Shown here: positions 37,712 through 47,355 of the stretch, one piece after another
Layout of the letters: each line of letters opens with the position of its first letter
Position numbering within the stretch: the stretch's first letter is position 1
From: Xanthobacter dioxanivorans
GTDB taxonomy: Bacteria > Pseudomonadota > Alphaproteobacteria > Rhizobiales > Xanthobacteraceae
Direction of reading: 5' to 3'
NCBI RefSeq assembly: GCF_016807805.1
Contig: NZ_CP063362.1
Coordinates: 2,221,001 to 2,285,000 of the forward strand
DNA: 64,000 nt
Translations under genes and position numbers: made by a program
The notes under the pieces: model-generated
What the model was told of the DNA's origin: nothing
The model's input: only the letters and a program-made list of their open reading frames with translations
The model's database searches: none

Positions 37712-38184
37712 CACTGGTTCATATGGCTCGAATCAACGCTGATGGTGGATATCGGCCTGTCCGCTTCGGAGCGGCTCCATAGTTTGAATTGCCTTCGGTC
37801 ACCGCCCGCTTTCGCTATCCAATACTGCTGGTTAACTTCCCCACAGATTGTCTGCCGACTTCCTTATGTCGGACGAAGCGTCAACGTGGCGGCCACCAGA
37901 CTACGAATCTGACGGTCGGCTGTTAGAATCTTTCCGGGCGCGCAATTTTCTCTCCGAAAATTTGGTGACTTGCTGGCTCTGCTAGAAATCGCACCGACTT
38001 GAAAATGCGTTTAGGCCGGTTTCTAAGTCGGCGCAATCGGCCAAAAGCTGGGGATGGCGGGCCTCTTAGACGGCCGCGGGCTCTACGCTCCCGCGATAGG
38101 CCGCCTCCGCCTCGTCAAAAGCCAAAATCCTCTGGGCGAAGTCGTGCGTCACAGTTCGTCGATTTGTTCGCCGGCATTTCATGG
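37712..38184. other. Non-coding gap at the start of the conflict-gene region
   Basis: About 470 bases of lower-GC sequence with no recognisable gene on either strand, ending just after the stop of the minus-strand SMC-like ATPase gene. It may hold that operon's terminator, but no clear hairpin with a U tract was seen. Confidence 0.35.
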
Positions 38185-41100
38185 CTAGGCGGAGCGTGCA
38201 AGAGAATCCGCCAAAACATCTCGGGCCGCGCTATTATGATGGGGCGGTAGGTAGCGCACGCCGGATTTCGAAGGGGCTGTGAGCGCAATCACAGAACAGG
38301 GAAGACCGGCCGCATCGAACTTGCGACGGATGAACTCCGCTTCCCCCCGATCATGGCTCGACATGATGAGCTGATAGTTTTGCAGCTCCACCAAGTTTCG
38401 CATGAGATCAACGAAGGCGGCCGCGTGAATGATGTCGTTGTGCTGCAACGGATCGTCCAGAAGCAGGGCGCGCCACCGCGACCAGGGGTATGCCGTGCTC
38501 GCGGCGCAGAGGATGCTGAACCCATTCGCCGCCAACTGGCCTTCGCTTAGGACGACTTGCGGCGGCAGGCCCGTGTCGTAGATCGCATCGTCCAGCGGAT
38601 CCCGATAGTGCAGGCCCATGTCGAATTGGGTGCGATCCTTGTGGTAGGCGGCGTTGAGGCGGACGGACTCGCCCGGCGTGCTCAGCAGCGCCTCGTTGAA
38701 GTCGTCGATGAGGCCGTTAAGCGGCGTCAGGAATTTCGTAGAGAAGCTGGTGGCTTCGTCGCGTAGCTTGTCGGCGAACGCCGTCACCGCGGTGTGCGTC
38801 GATTGTGTCAGGGTGAGGGCGTCTTGCGCTGCCTTCAACTGACTTCCCAACGATGTTTCATGACCACCGGGCGCGTCTGCCGTACCCGGCCCGCCGAGTT
38901 TCTCCATGTCCGCAACCAGCGTCTCGATCTCTTGATCGCGCACGGTCACCTCATAGGCCGCGACGAGCAACGCGCGCTCGCCTTCGAGGCGGTCTATGTC
39001 GCGCATTGTCTCCGCGAGCGCCGATAGCGCGGATTCGAGGGCCGTGGCGTTCGGGGCATCAGGGAGACCCGCCCGCTGCCAGCGGATCGCAAGTGCGTTC
39101 AGCGTCTGCGCCGCTGCTTCTCGCGCAGCGACCAGACGGCGAAGCGCATCCTGCGCGGCGTCCCGGCGCGTTCGCGTCAGCGCCTCCGCCTCGGCCGCCT
39201 CGCGCGCCTTGGTCTCCGCCTGCAGGTGGGCTGTCTCCGCCGTGGCCTGGGCAACGCGAGCCGCGACAAGGCGTCGGTCGATTTCCTCGAAACCTACGCC
39301 CGAATAGCCCGCCGCGCTGAGACGCTCGCCGGCGCTTCGCGCGGCGGCGCGTCGCGCGGCGATCTGATCACGGTGGGCCGCCACCCGCTGGCTGAGCAAT
39401 GGAATGTCCCGGCGAAGATCGTCCCGCCGCGCCACCGCGGTCGCTTGTCGCGCCGCGTCGTCGGCGGCGACAGCACGGCCGCCCGCCAAGCTCGCTGTGG
39501 TGCGCTGCTCCGCATGGGCTGCGCCGGCGATCAAATCCCCCGAGTCCGGCAGCGCCGCGCGAATCCGCGCCTCCAACGCCGCCACCGCCAATGAATCGGC
39601 TTCAGCGCGCGTACGCGCCTCTTCCGCCACCCGTAGGACCGCCTCCGCCGAGACGATGCCTTGGTTGGCGTCCTCAAGTTGCTGCGCCAATCCGGCGTGC
39701 CGCGCCTCTGCTGCCGCCAGCAGGGCGTCTTGCGCACGCGAGGCCTCCTGCGCGACCAGGCGCAATCCGCCAGGTTCGAAGGCAGAGCGGCAGACCGGGC
39801 ATTCGACGTCGTCGTCGTGCAGATGGCTGGCGATCTGGGCTACCGCCGCGGCCACGACCGAGGCCCGCTCCCGCGCCGATGTAAGGGCGGATCGCGCACT
39901 CTCCAATTCCGGCGCCAGGCGATCCCGATCCACCGTTAGCGTCGTCAGGTTCGCGCGCGCTCCCTCGGCGTTGCGGTCGGCTTCGGCGCGGGCGTCCGCG
40001 CTGGCCGCGGCTTGGTCGCGGAGGCTGGGAAGCTGGCGGGCCAAGGTTGCAATAGCGGCAGCCGCCTTAGCGGCGGCTTCCAATCCTGCCAGGGCGGCCG
40101 CGCGTTGCCGGATCGCGGTCAGCTCGACGTCCAAGGCCTGAAGCTCCGCCTGTAGTCGGGTCAGTTCGGTGTCGAGGCTTTGCCGCTCGTCCTCAAGCCG
40201 AACCGCATCGGCCTCCGCGCGCGCCGCTAGCTCGATGTCGGCGCGCGCCGTCTCCAGAGCACGGAGGTCTGCATCCCGGTCTGCGACCGTCGCCGCTGCG
40301 GTCGATCCGAGTTCGCGCGCTTCGCTGGCCGCCGCCTCCGCCTCGGTGAGGGCGTCTTCCGCCTGAGCCTTTGCCTTGCCAGCGGAGACGAGGGGCTCCG
40401 CCTCCGGATTGGCCGCCTCCGCATGGGCGGAATATCGCTCGGGAACGTCCGCCAGGGCGTCCATGACGGCGCGACGCGGCACCGTGTCTTGCCGCAGGGC
40501 GTCGAGCGCCGCCTTGAGGCTGGCGAGCCGGTCGCTCTGGGTCACATCGGGCCGGACCGCCAAGGTCGGGTCTAATTTGGCGACCGCGGCGGTCAATTCG
40601 TCGAGGCGTTTGTCGAATTCGGGCGCCGGCAGCGCCCCCGAGGCGTCGGCCGACTCCCTCAGACGATTTAGGCGCACCCGCCAACCGCGCCATTCGGTCA
40701 GCTGCCTGTTAATTTCTTCGATCGCCTCGTTCTCGCGCTTGACGCGACGGTTGAACGCCATTTCGGTCGCCCGTCCACGCAGGCCGCGCCGCACTTCGTC
40801 AAGACGGTCGATGCCGCTTGGTCCCTTCAGGGATTCCCACTGTTCGGCCGAGTCGCGGCTGGTGAACCGCTGCTGGGCAGCCTGGCCGAGGAAGTGGGTG
40901 AACGCCAGATAGGTGCCGATGTCCTGGATCTGAGCAGTCCACACCTCTCGCTTCAGGAGTTCGATGACCGCAGCGGATGTCAGGTCGACGCCCGGAGCTC
41001 GCGAAATGGCCGTGTCGTCGCTGAAGCCGAGATGGACCTCGTGGGTCCCAGTGGCCGCGCCACGGCGGGTCAGATACTTGCCCTGGTTGGCGGCGCCCAT

Positions 41101-41286
41101 GTAGCTCTTGAACCGCCTGACCTCTCCCGTCAGGCCCCACTCGAGCGCATCGAAGAAGCTGCTCTTCCCCAAACCGTTGGTGCCCACCAGCAGCGTCAAT
41201 CCGGGCGCGGGCGCCAGCTCGGCCTCGAACTTCCCAAACGTCCGGAAGTCCGTGAAGCGCACCGATCTCAGAAACAGATCGCTCAC
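38185..41286 (-). CDS. SMC/Rad50-like ABC ATPase of an ABC-three-component-type system
   Basis: About 1033 residues. A GTG at 41286 overlaps the previous stop (GTGA); the open frame to 41700 is a shadow of the upstream gene. Walker A lies at the N-terminus (LVGTNGLGKSSFFDALEWGLTG). Long Ala/Glu/Arg-rich coiled coils flank a zinc-hook-like VECPVCRSAF. The C-terminal lobe has the signature VVLSEGQLAANGF and Walker B RALLLDDPLQHND, with MSSHDRGEAEF after it. This is a complete Rad50/RecN-type ATPase. Coupling to a middle component and a third upstream gene matches ABC-3C conflict systems, where the ATPase probably senses DNA or phage and drives an effector. Confidence 0.85.
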   Translation of the reverse strand: MSDLFLRSVRFTDFRTFGKFEAELAPAPGLTLLVGTNGLGKSSFFDALEWGLTGEVRRFKSYMGAANQGKYLTRRGAATGTHEVHLGFSDDTAISRAPGVDLTSAAVIELLKREVWTAQIQDIGTYLAFTHFLGQAAQQRFTSRDSAEQWESLKGPSGIDRLDEVRRGLRGRATEMAFNRRVKRENEAIEEINRQLTEWRGWRVRLNRLRESADASGALPAPEFDKRLDELTAAVAKLDPTLAVRPDVTQSDRLASLKAALDALRQDTVPRRAVMDALADVPERYSAHAEAANPEAEPLVSAGKAKAQAEDALTEAEAAASEARELGSTAAATVADRDADLRALETARADIELAARAEADAVRLEDERQSLDTELTRLQAELQALDVELTAIRQRAAALAGLEAAAKAAAAIATLARQLPSLRDQAAASADARAEADRNAEGARANLTTLTVDRDRLAPELESARSALTSARERASVVAAAVAQIASHLHDDDVECPVCRSAFEPGGLRLVAQEASRAQDALLAAAEARHAGLAQQLEDANQGIVSAEAVLRVAEEARTRAEADSLAVAALEARIRAALPDSGDLIAGAAHAEQRTTASLAGGRAVAADDAARQATAVARRDDLRRDIPLLSQRVAAHRDQIAARRAAARSAGERLSAAGYSGVGFEEIDRRLVAARVAQATAETAHLQAETKAREAAEAEALTRTRRDAAQDALRRLVAAREAAAQTLNALAIRWQRAGLPDAPNATALESALSALAETMRDIDRLEGERALLVAAYEVTVRDQEIETLVADMEKLGGPGTADAPGGHETSLGSQLKAAQDALTLTQSTHTAVTAFADKLRDEATSFSTKFLTPLNGLIDDFNEALLSTPGESVRLNAAYHKDRTQFDMGLHYRDPLDDAIYDTGLPPQVVLSEGQLAANGFSILCAASTAYPWSRWRALLLDDPLQHNDIIHAAAFVDLMRNLVELQNYQLIMSSHDRGEAEFIRRKFDAAGLPCSVIALTAPSKSGVRYLPPHHNSAARDVLADSLARSA

Positions 41287-41987
41287 GACTGCCCCCTCCG
41301 CGCCCAGGTGTCGACGAGGCCTTGGACGAGCGTGTCGGCATCCTCGCGCGGCGCAAGGCTGAGCTTCACCCATTCGTCCACTGTGTCGCGCGGCACCGAT
41401 GTGTCCCACATCGCAGCGGCACGGTTGAGATTGTCGAGCGCCGCCATCGTGAAGGTCGCGTCGTTGACCCACGGTCGCGCAAGGAAGGTTCGCTTGATCA
41501 GATCGGCGAAGCTCGCGTCGTCCGCGGCCTGGTTGGCCGGACGCAGCCATACGAACTTGCGCGCCACACGATCGTCCCGCTCCAGCAGAAGGGCGAGCGG
41601 TCGCCAGTCGTCCATGGGCTCGCTGCCCCGAGGCCCAACTAGGATGCCCTGCAGGTCGAGGGCTTCGTATGTGGAAAGATACGAACGGGCGACGACGCAC
41701 TGGTTACGGAAACGCCGCAGCGCTTCATTAACCGCCTCCAGGCTGGGCTGTTCCGGCAACATCGTTAGGAGAACATTATAACGCCCGAGCTGCAGCGCTC
41801 GGGTCGGATGCGGAAGGTCGCCGACCTTGAGCCGCGCTGCTTCGCTGCCTTCGCCGCCCAGGAACACGTTGCTCGTCAGGTGCGGAGCCTCCGCTGCCGG
41901 CAAGCCAAGGGTCTGTGCAGCCGCCACCAATCGCGCATGCAGATCGCTAAGCGTCGTCTCAGCCGGGCTGGGTGTCTGGGGATCCAT
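41283..41987 (-). CDS. ABC-three-component system middle-component-like protein
   Basis: 234 residues, no signal or membrane segment. Blocks RFRNQCVVARSYLSTYEALDLQGILVGPRGSEPMDDWRPLALLLERDDRVARKFVWLRP and FADLIKRTFLARPW fit what I know of ABC-3C middle component 1 proteins (VARSxL, WxxxxxxIERDxxVxRKxVW, RTFLAxPW). The stop overlaps the start of the SMC-like ATPase, and its ATG lies 2 bases after the stop of the FAD protein, so all three are translationally linked. Family membership is from recalled pattern, not a search. Confidence 0.7.
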   Translation of the reverse strand: MDPQTPSPAETTLSDLHARLVAAAQTLGLPAAEAPHLTSNVFLGGEGSEAARLKVGDLPHPTRALQLGRYNVLLTMLPEQPSLEAVNEALRRFRNQCVVARSYLSTYEALDLQGILVGPRGSEPMDDWRPLALLLERDDRVARKFVWLRPANQAADDASFADLIKRTFLARPWVNDATFTMAALDNLNRAAAMWDTSVPRDTVDEWVKLSLAPREDADTLVQGLVDTWARRGQS

Positions 41988-41989
41988 GC

Positions 41990-44572
41990 TCAGGCGTCCT
42001 CCTCCTCCACCGCAGCTCGCAATCGCATAAAGTGGTCGGCCTCGACCGAGGCTAGCAGCGCGGTGAGGGCTGGCAAGCTGCTCTCAGCCGCTGAGCGGAA
42101 TTCGGCATCGAGTGTCAGAATGATGCGCTGAGCCCCATCCATCTCCGCAAGGCTCGGTTGGCCAACATCAACATCGGCCAATCCCGCTGCGGCTCGCGTT
42201 TCAATGATCAGCGGCGTGCTCAACTGCGAGAGCACGACGAAATGCGTTCGCCAGATAAAGCTGGCAGCAGCGATTGCCATTGGCTCTCGCCGGATAAGTT
42301 CGGCAGCGCAGGCGTGGCCATGCCAGGGGTTCCCGGCCGCCATCGGGCGCAGGAGATTGCCCGGGCGCTCGCCTCGCGGCGCTGTGTCCTGCCAGGCCGC
42401 CGCCACCGCGAGCGCCGCAGCGGTAGCCCGGACCACCATCAACAGCTTTCGTGGGCCGACGACGACGCGCGCTTCGTCGATGCGGTCGTCATCATCCTCG
42501 GCGCAGACCAGAAGGCGCAGGAAGCGATCGAGCAGTGCCGGCTCCGCATGGAACTTGGCCCGCCAGCCGTCCCAGAGCTGGCCCATTCGGGCGCGCAGAT
42601 CGGCCGCGGCGCGAAAGCCGACCAAGTTTCCCTGATCCCGGGCCGCAACAATGTATGCGCTCAGGGCGCGGTGAATGGCGTCCAGCATCCAGCGATCCAA
42701 CGCCCGGTGCAGCGTCTGGGCGAGCGCCACGTCCCCGCTGTTCTGCGGATTTCGGGCCGCTCCGCCCATTGCGGCTGCCTGGATCGTCAGCGGCGTGAGA
42801 TGCTCGGCGTGCGCTGAGGCGCTGGTGAGCGCGTCGGCAAACCCTCGCCAGTCGCCCACATCCGCGACCAGCGTCGCGTGACTGGCGTGGAGGGCGAGGC
42901 GCACGAGCGCTGCCGCGACCGGCCCGAGCTCAGCTGGGACAGCCGGGACATAAATATCCGCGGCGTTGGCGCCCGTGTCCCAAATCGCGCCGATCGCATC
43001 TGGCGCGAGATCGCCCGACCAGCGCAGGTTGGCGCCCGCGGGCTGCACGCGGACGAGCTTTGGCTGCCGAGCGATCAAGGAGCGTTGCACGTGCGCAGCC
43101 GGCGGCAGGCCGATCCCTCGCGCAGCGGCGGTAAAGACGTCCCGCGCGGTGCCGGACAGTTCCGGCACAATGGTGCCGTCGCCGTGAAGGCGGAGCCAAC
43201 CCTTATGGGCCGCGTCGAAATCCCCCAATACATCCGAAAAGGGCTGCCGGGCCGCCGACCGGCCCGGCCCGCGCCGAACGATCGCGGCGTCTACGCCGAA
43301 CGTCTGATCGGAGCAGGTGAACCACAAAGGGGCCGCGTAGGGCGGCGCGGCGGGTGCAGCCACAGGCGCCAGATCGTCGCCGTGCAGATGCATGAATTCC
43401 GTCTGCCCCCCGGCCTGGCAAGCCCAGATGATGAGATAGGCGGCGACCCGATTGAGCGTCGCCGTCTCGATCGAGAACGCTTCCGGCCTCAACGTCTGCA
43501 AGGTCAGCCGGACGCCGGGGCGGAGCCTGCTCGCGACCAGGTCGACGAGACCCATCGCCTGCAGGTCGGCGAGGATCTCGCCCTCATAAACGCCCAGGAA
43601 ATCGAAGCCGTCGCCCAGGACGAAGGCCGCGCGCGCCCGCGCATCGATCGCCTCGAGCCGCTCGAAGATCACCTGGATGTTCGGCTGCCGCACGATTTCC
43701 CGGATCATGCCGGCGTGATCGAAGTGGGCGCTTGCGGCCGCTACGAGGTCGATCAGACCCCCGTCGCCGTTGCCGCTGATCAGAAAGCGAGGTGTGGCCC
43801 GACCTTCGAATTCCGCGACCGGGACGCCGGCGTCGCTCCAATAGCTCGCCGTCGGCACCCCACTGACCTGTTGCGCCGACTCCAGGCCGAAGCCAAACGC
43901 CAGCAAGAGCAGGTCGAAGGTCGCCTGGCCGGGAACTTGGGCGTCCGCCGCCGGCGCCTCGCCAGGTCGCGGGTCGCGGCGGAAGTCGAGTTGCAGCGCA
44001 GCTCCGGCAACGCGCGCGGCGGTCACTCCATGGCGCAGGTTGACCCGCAGCCGTGGCGCAACGGCTTCGACGACCGCTTCGAATTCCTGCTTGACGTCAC
44101 GCCGCACATCCTGCGCCGAACCAGCGGTCCAATCGAGCAACGGCAAATCCGCGGTCGGATCGTCGCTCCCGACATCGGGCCAACCATAGATATGGGGGTC
44201 AAGCCGCCGCCTCTGCGTGGCGCGCTGCAAGGGAAGAACTTCGTCGGCGCGCTCGTACAGATCGACGGTCGCGTCCGAGATCAGAGCCACCGCGGCGGCG
44301 GCCGTCAGTCCGGCCGCGCCGCCGCCGACAACGCCGATGCGCATCCCGTCGCGCAGAAATCCTTGGTTTTGAAGCGCGTGAACGAGCGCGAGGGCGCGCA
44401 CCTGCTGCGAATAGAAGGTGATCCGGCTGTCGAAGGCGCCAATGACAAACACCTTGGGATGGACCGGAGACTGCGCGCCTTCAATGATGTCAAAGGGTTG
44501 CAGCGTAGACCTCCCCATAGGCTGGCAACCATTTCTTATAGCGAAGCTTGCGGCCGGCCGATAGGTGTTCAT
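41990..44572 (-). CDS. FAD/NAD(P)-binding protein, predicted third component of the ABC-3C-like operon
   Basis: About 860 residues from an ATG at 44572; a GTG at 44683 and an ATG at 44518 are alternatives. A Rossmann dinucleotide motif (RIGVVGGGAAGLTAAAAV) lies near residues 77-93, with an acidic strand end VDLYERADEV. Further on, FDLLLLAFGFG and FLISGNGDGGLIDLVAAA match the second nucleotide site of FAD-NAD(P)-binding proteins. The C-terminal 400 residues are helical and unfamiliar. It heads a three-gene operon with the middle-component and ATPase genes. A flavoprotein in the effector or sensor place would be an unusual conflict component (inference). Confidence 0.75.
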   Translation of the reverse strand: MNTYRPAASFAIRNGCQPMGRSTLQPFDIIEGAQSPVHPKVFVIGAFDSRITFYSQQVRALALVHALQNQGFLRDGMRIGVVGGGAAGLTAAAAVALISDATVDLYERADEVLPLQRATQRRRLDPHIYGWPDVGSDDPTADLPLLDWTAGSAQDVRRDVKQEFEAVVEAVAPRLRVNLRHGVTAARVAGAALQLDFRRDPRPGEAPAADAQVPGQATFDLLLLAFGFGLESAQQVSGVPTASYWSDAGVPVAEFEGRATPRFLISGNGDGGLIDLVAAASAHFDHAGMIREIVRQPNIQVIFERLEAIDARARAAFVLGDGFDFLGVYEGEILADLQAMGLVDLVASRLRPGVRLTLQTLRPEAFSIETATLNRVAAYLIIWACQAGGQTEFMHLHGDDLAPVAAPAAPPYAAPLWFTCSDQTFGVDAAIVRRGPGRSAARQPFSDVLGDFDAAHKGWLRLHGDGTIVPELSGTARDVFTAAARGIGLPPAAHVQRSLIARQPKLVRVQPAGANLRWSGDLAPDAIGAIWDTGANAADIYVPAVPAELGPVAAALVRLALHASHATLVADVGDWRGFADALTSASAHAEHLTPLTIQAAAMGGAARNPQNSGDVALAQTLHRALDRWMLDAIHRALSAYIVAARDQGNLVGFRAAADLRARMGQLWDGWRAKFHAEPALLDRFLRLLVCAEDDDDRIDEARVVVGPRKLLMVVRATAAALAVAAAWQDTAPRGERPGNLLRPMAAGNPWHGHACAAELIRREPMAIAAASFIWRTHFVVLSQLSTPLIIETRAAAGLADVDVGQPSLAEMDGAQRIILTLDAEFRSAAESSLPALTALLASVEADHFMRLRAAVEEEDA

Positions 44573-44683
44573 CGAGTTTCCGGGGGAATCGCGCAGGACG
44601 AAATGCTGCCACTGTTCGTGGCCGGCCCGGCCGGCTGCGACCTGGTCAGCTCGCGCGTCCAGGGCCGCTAAATGCTGGTGCAC

Positions 44684-45092
44684 CGGCAGTTCGGCGCAGC
44701 CGAACTGCGCATAGGCGATAAGAAGTCTCAGCAGAAAGTACGCGTCGCCGCACCGTCTGAAGTTGGGATTGTGAAGCAGCGCTGTGTTCTGGGTCTTTCG
44801 GGTCTTGACGGCTTACCGAACGAAAGACGGCTTACCGCTGCCATCTCCTGATAGCTTCCAGAGGAGAAACTGCCCCCAAAAGCGGCGTCTGTTTCGGCAG
44901 ATTCTGTCTACGCTGAGGGCTGAACCGCCCGCGAACCGAAGATCAGGCTCTTCGAAGCGGCTGAGATGGCTGCTACCGAGTTTTCGGTTCGCGATCTATC
45001 AGTCCGACGCCGACGAGTTGGTGCTGGCATTCCATACCAAGCCGCGGAGAACGACTTTTATAGAACGATCAGGTTGCTGCAGTCGTGACGGA
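44684..45092. other. Promoter-side gap upstream of the three-gene operon
   Basis: About 400 bases without a gene between the DUF2971 gene end and the flavoprotein start. A short inverted motif around GAACGAAAGACGGCTTACC at 44816-44837 is seen but not assigned. It should hold the operon promoter. Confidence 0.35.
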
Positions 45093-45962
45093 CTACCGGA
45101 TGCGGCACTCGGAACGAACGATCTCGACGCCGTTATAGCCGTTTGTAGCCAGCATTGCGGCGACGTCATCTATCGAAAGTGTGCACTTCGGACCGATGAT
45201 TACCCGCGCGATCGCGCGACGATGCTTGTCGTCGCCGTCCCGGTACCGGCCGAACCGGAACGGTAGGTAACTCACCTCGCCACCGGCCCCGGTGCGGGTT
45301 GACGGGGTGATCCACTCATTGACCTCGCCGTCATCGGACACCAGGGCGCCGTCCGCCGGATCCGGCTCGTCGTTGGTCTGCAAGTGTATCATGCGGATCT
45401 CGCGTTCATAGGCCCAGGTGTGATGCTTGAGCGCAGTGATGGCGGTAAAAGCGTCCACGGAGGCCTGCGTCCAGAACTGCTCATTCGCGACGCACCCCTC
45501 GGGATCGTGAGTAGCCGCAATCTTGAGAACCTTCGACCGGAACGCTTCTGGTGCGTTGTCAGAGAGGTAGTTTGCCTGCTGCAACCGGGCTTGTATGTCA
45601 TTGATCGCGGTCGGCTTGAACCCTACCGATAGCCCGACGTATCCCGTGTACTCGCTCCACAATGGGAGGTCGTCCCCGACCAGAGAAAAGCAACAGCAGA
45701 ACGCTTGGTGGCTGTGTCGCAATGCCGTCAGCCTGCCGGCCAAGATCGACAGGAAGAAGCCGCGATGGCCTTCGTATTCGTTATGGCGTACCGCCTTGAG
45801 CGCTTCAATGAAGTGTTCGAATCCTAGTTCCAACTCCCGAGGGTCGTTCATCTGCGTCAGGTCGCTGAACCAGAGCTCCTTCGATTTCAAGATGCCTTCG
45901 AAGCCAGCGAGGCTGGTAAAATGATAAAGGGGCTGGCGAGGCTGGTATTCAAGCAGCGCCAT
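45093..45962 (-). CDS. DUF2971 family protein
   Basis: 289 residues. The N-terminus YHFTSLAGFEGILKSKELWFSDLTQMNDPRELELG is the DUF2971 signature (YHYT...GIL...LW.S....MNDP.E). A central FCCFSLVGDDLPLWSEYTGYVGLSVGF and C-terminal VIIGPKCTLSIDDVAAML complete the fold. The function of this family is unsettled, though it often occurs in defence or mobile regions. The upstream peptidase gene ends 3 bases before it on the same strand, so they form one operon. Confidence 0.82.
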   Translation of the reverse strand: MALLEYQPRQPLYHFTSLAGFEGILKSKELWFSDLTQMNDPRELELGFEHFIEALKAVRHNEYEGHRGFFLSILAGRLTALRHSHQAFCCCFSLVGDDLPLWSEYTGYVGLSVGFKPTAINDIQARLQQANYLSDNAPEAFRSKVLKIAATHDPEGCVANEQFWTQASVDAFTAITALKHHTWAYEREIRMIHLQTNDEPDPADGALVSDDGEVNEWITPSTRTGAGGEVSYLPFRFGRYRDGDDKHRRAIARVIIGPKCTLSIDDVAAMLATNGYNGVEIVRSECRIR

Positions 45963-45965
45963 TGG

Positions 45966-46490
45966 CTACTCTCCGTCGACGGTCAGAAAATCTAACATAC
46001 GCTTCCAGTCCGCTGGCAGGACCGGGAAGCTACCGGGGTCCAGTGCGGTCGCACGGAACTGGTTAAACTGGATCGAGCATTGAGCGACGTGCTCGACGAA
46101 CGACCAGTTATCGCCCAGGATCTTCATCGCTAGCGTCAAATAGCCGTTAAAATTCCCGGGGCGGCCGGAATTTCGAATGAACTCATTGACTTGCAGCTGA
46201 TCGTTGAAATGCCCAGAAAACTCGGTGCCGGGCCTTGGTTTGATCTTGTAGAGGAGCGCGTCGGCCGCCAGCCCCGACGCGGTGACGAGTGCCGCGAGCT
46301 GAAAGTCGTCGGCTGTCGGATTGTCCGGGATCTGCCACGCGACGTGCCCGTGTCCATGCTCTGAGTCGCGGACCACGATTTCGGTGACGATGAACCGGCA
46401 GATGATCGCCATGACAGCATGTCCGGCCTCATGATAGGCGATCACTTCAAGATCGATGGCCATCGGCGCGTCTTCTTCGCTTTCCGTCAT
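45966..46490 (-). CDS. Small FtsH/M41-like zinc peptidase domain protein
   Basis: 174 residues. YHEAGHAVMAIICRFIV at about residue 19 gives the zinc-binding HExxH of M41 peptidases, and ALVTASGLAADALL follows as the family's G-x-AAE-like helix. There is no AAA+ domain and no membrane helix, unlike FtsH, so it is a stand-alone peptidase. Three bases separate it from DUF2971, so both are co-expressed. A role as a housekeeping degrader is unlikely without the ATPase; a proteolytic partner of DUF2971 is a guess. Confidence 0.75.
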   Translation of the reverse strand: MTESEEDAPMAIDLEVIAYHEAGHAVMAIICRFIVTEIVVRDSEHGHGHVAWQIPDNPTADDFQLAALVTASGLAADALLYKIKPRPGTEFSGHFNDQLQVNEFIRNSGRPGNFNGYLTLAMKILGDNWSFVEHVAQCSIQFNQFRATALDPGSFPVLPADWKRMLDFLTVDGE

Positions 46491-46722
46491 CGACGTTCCC
46501 CAGCGACCTCGGTTGTCTGAACTTTCGCGCTTTCAAATAATCTTCATTCGGCAGCTAAGTCGAGTTGACTGCCCATCGGTATCAACGACTTCGAGCCTGC
46601 CAATCGTTCGACATCTGCTATTTCCGCATCAGCGCCAAAAGCCGACAGACCGTTAGCGGCCCCTGCGCGCTTGGGGCCCACGACGTTTCTCCATAGGCCA
46701 ATCAAGGCCAAGGAGAACTCAC

Positions 46723-47355
46723 ATGGGCCATTCTCAATTTGACGATGCCAGCCGCGAGCGTGCAGTTTGGAATGCCGGAAAGCATGTCGGCACCAAGCGT
46801 CCGCTCACCCAGAAACAGATCTGGGCAATTCGATTTTTCCTTGATCGCGAAAGACGCATTCGTGACCGGGCGCTGTTCGTTCTGGCCATCGACAGCAAGC
46901 TGCGCGGCTGCGACCTGGTCAAGATCAAGATTCGTGACGTGGTCGCCGGCCCGGAGATCAGGACGCGCGCGATTGTCGTGCAGCAGAAGACGGGGCGGCC
47001 GGTCCAGTTCGAGATCACCAGCGACGTACGAGCGAGCCTGCTGGCCTGGCTGGAACGGCGCAGCGGCACCGTTGAGGATTATGCCTTTCCGAGCCGCATC
47101 GATCACGCGCACCACATGAGCACAAGGCAGTATGCTCGCCTGGTCGACGAGTGGGGCACCGCGGTCGGCCTACGCCAAGAGGAATATGGCACTCACTCGC
47201 TCCGTCGCACGAAGGCGTCCATGATCTATAAGGCGACGGGCAACATCCGCGCCATCCAGATCTTGCTCGATCACTCCAAGATTGAGAACACGGTCCGATA
47301 TCTTGGTGTCGACGTGGAGGACGCTCTGCTGCTGGCAGAGCGGGCGGAAATCTGA
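46723..47355 (+). CDS. Small tyrosine recombinase/integrase (catalytic domain only)
   Basis: 210 residues with an AAGGAGAA box before the ATG. The catalytic set is intact: Arg in SKLRGCDLVKIKI, Lys in VQQKTGRPVQFEI, HSLRR (HxxR), LLDHSKIENTVRYLG with the second His and the Tyr nucleophile. Only about 35 residues precede the core, so the SAM-like core-binding and arm domains are absent, as in FimB/FimE-type invertases. It may act on a small local site. It stands divergent from the peptidase gene with a 230-base shared promoter region. Confidence 0.85.
   Translation: MGHSQFDDASRERAVWNAGKHVGTKRPLTQKQIWAIRFFLDRERRIRDRALFVLAIDSKLRGCDLVKIKIRDVVAGPEIRTRAIVVQQKTGRPVQFEITSDVRASLLAWLERRSGTVEDYAFPSRIDHAHHMSTRQYARLVDEWGTAVGLRQEEYGTHSLRRTKASMIYKATGNIRAIQILLDHSKIENTVRYLGVDVEDALLLAERAEI

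Noticed and set aside
38104..38250. VDLFAG-like motif suggesting a DNA methyltransferase fragment
   Set aside because: Only one short motif in a basic low-complexity frame, with no other methyltransferase blocks.
42878..44671. 597-codon plus-strand frame
   Set aside because: Antisense of the flavoprotein gene, with no recognisable domain.
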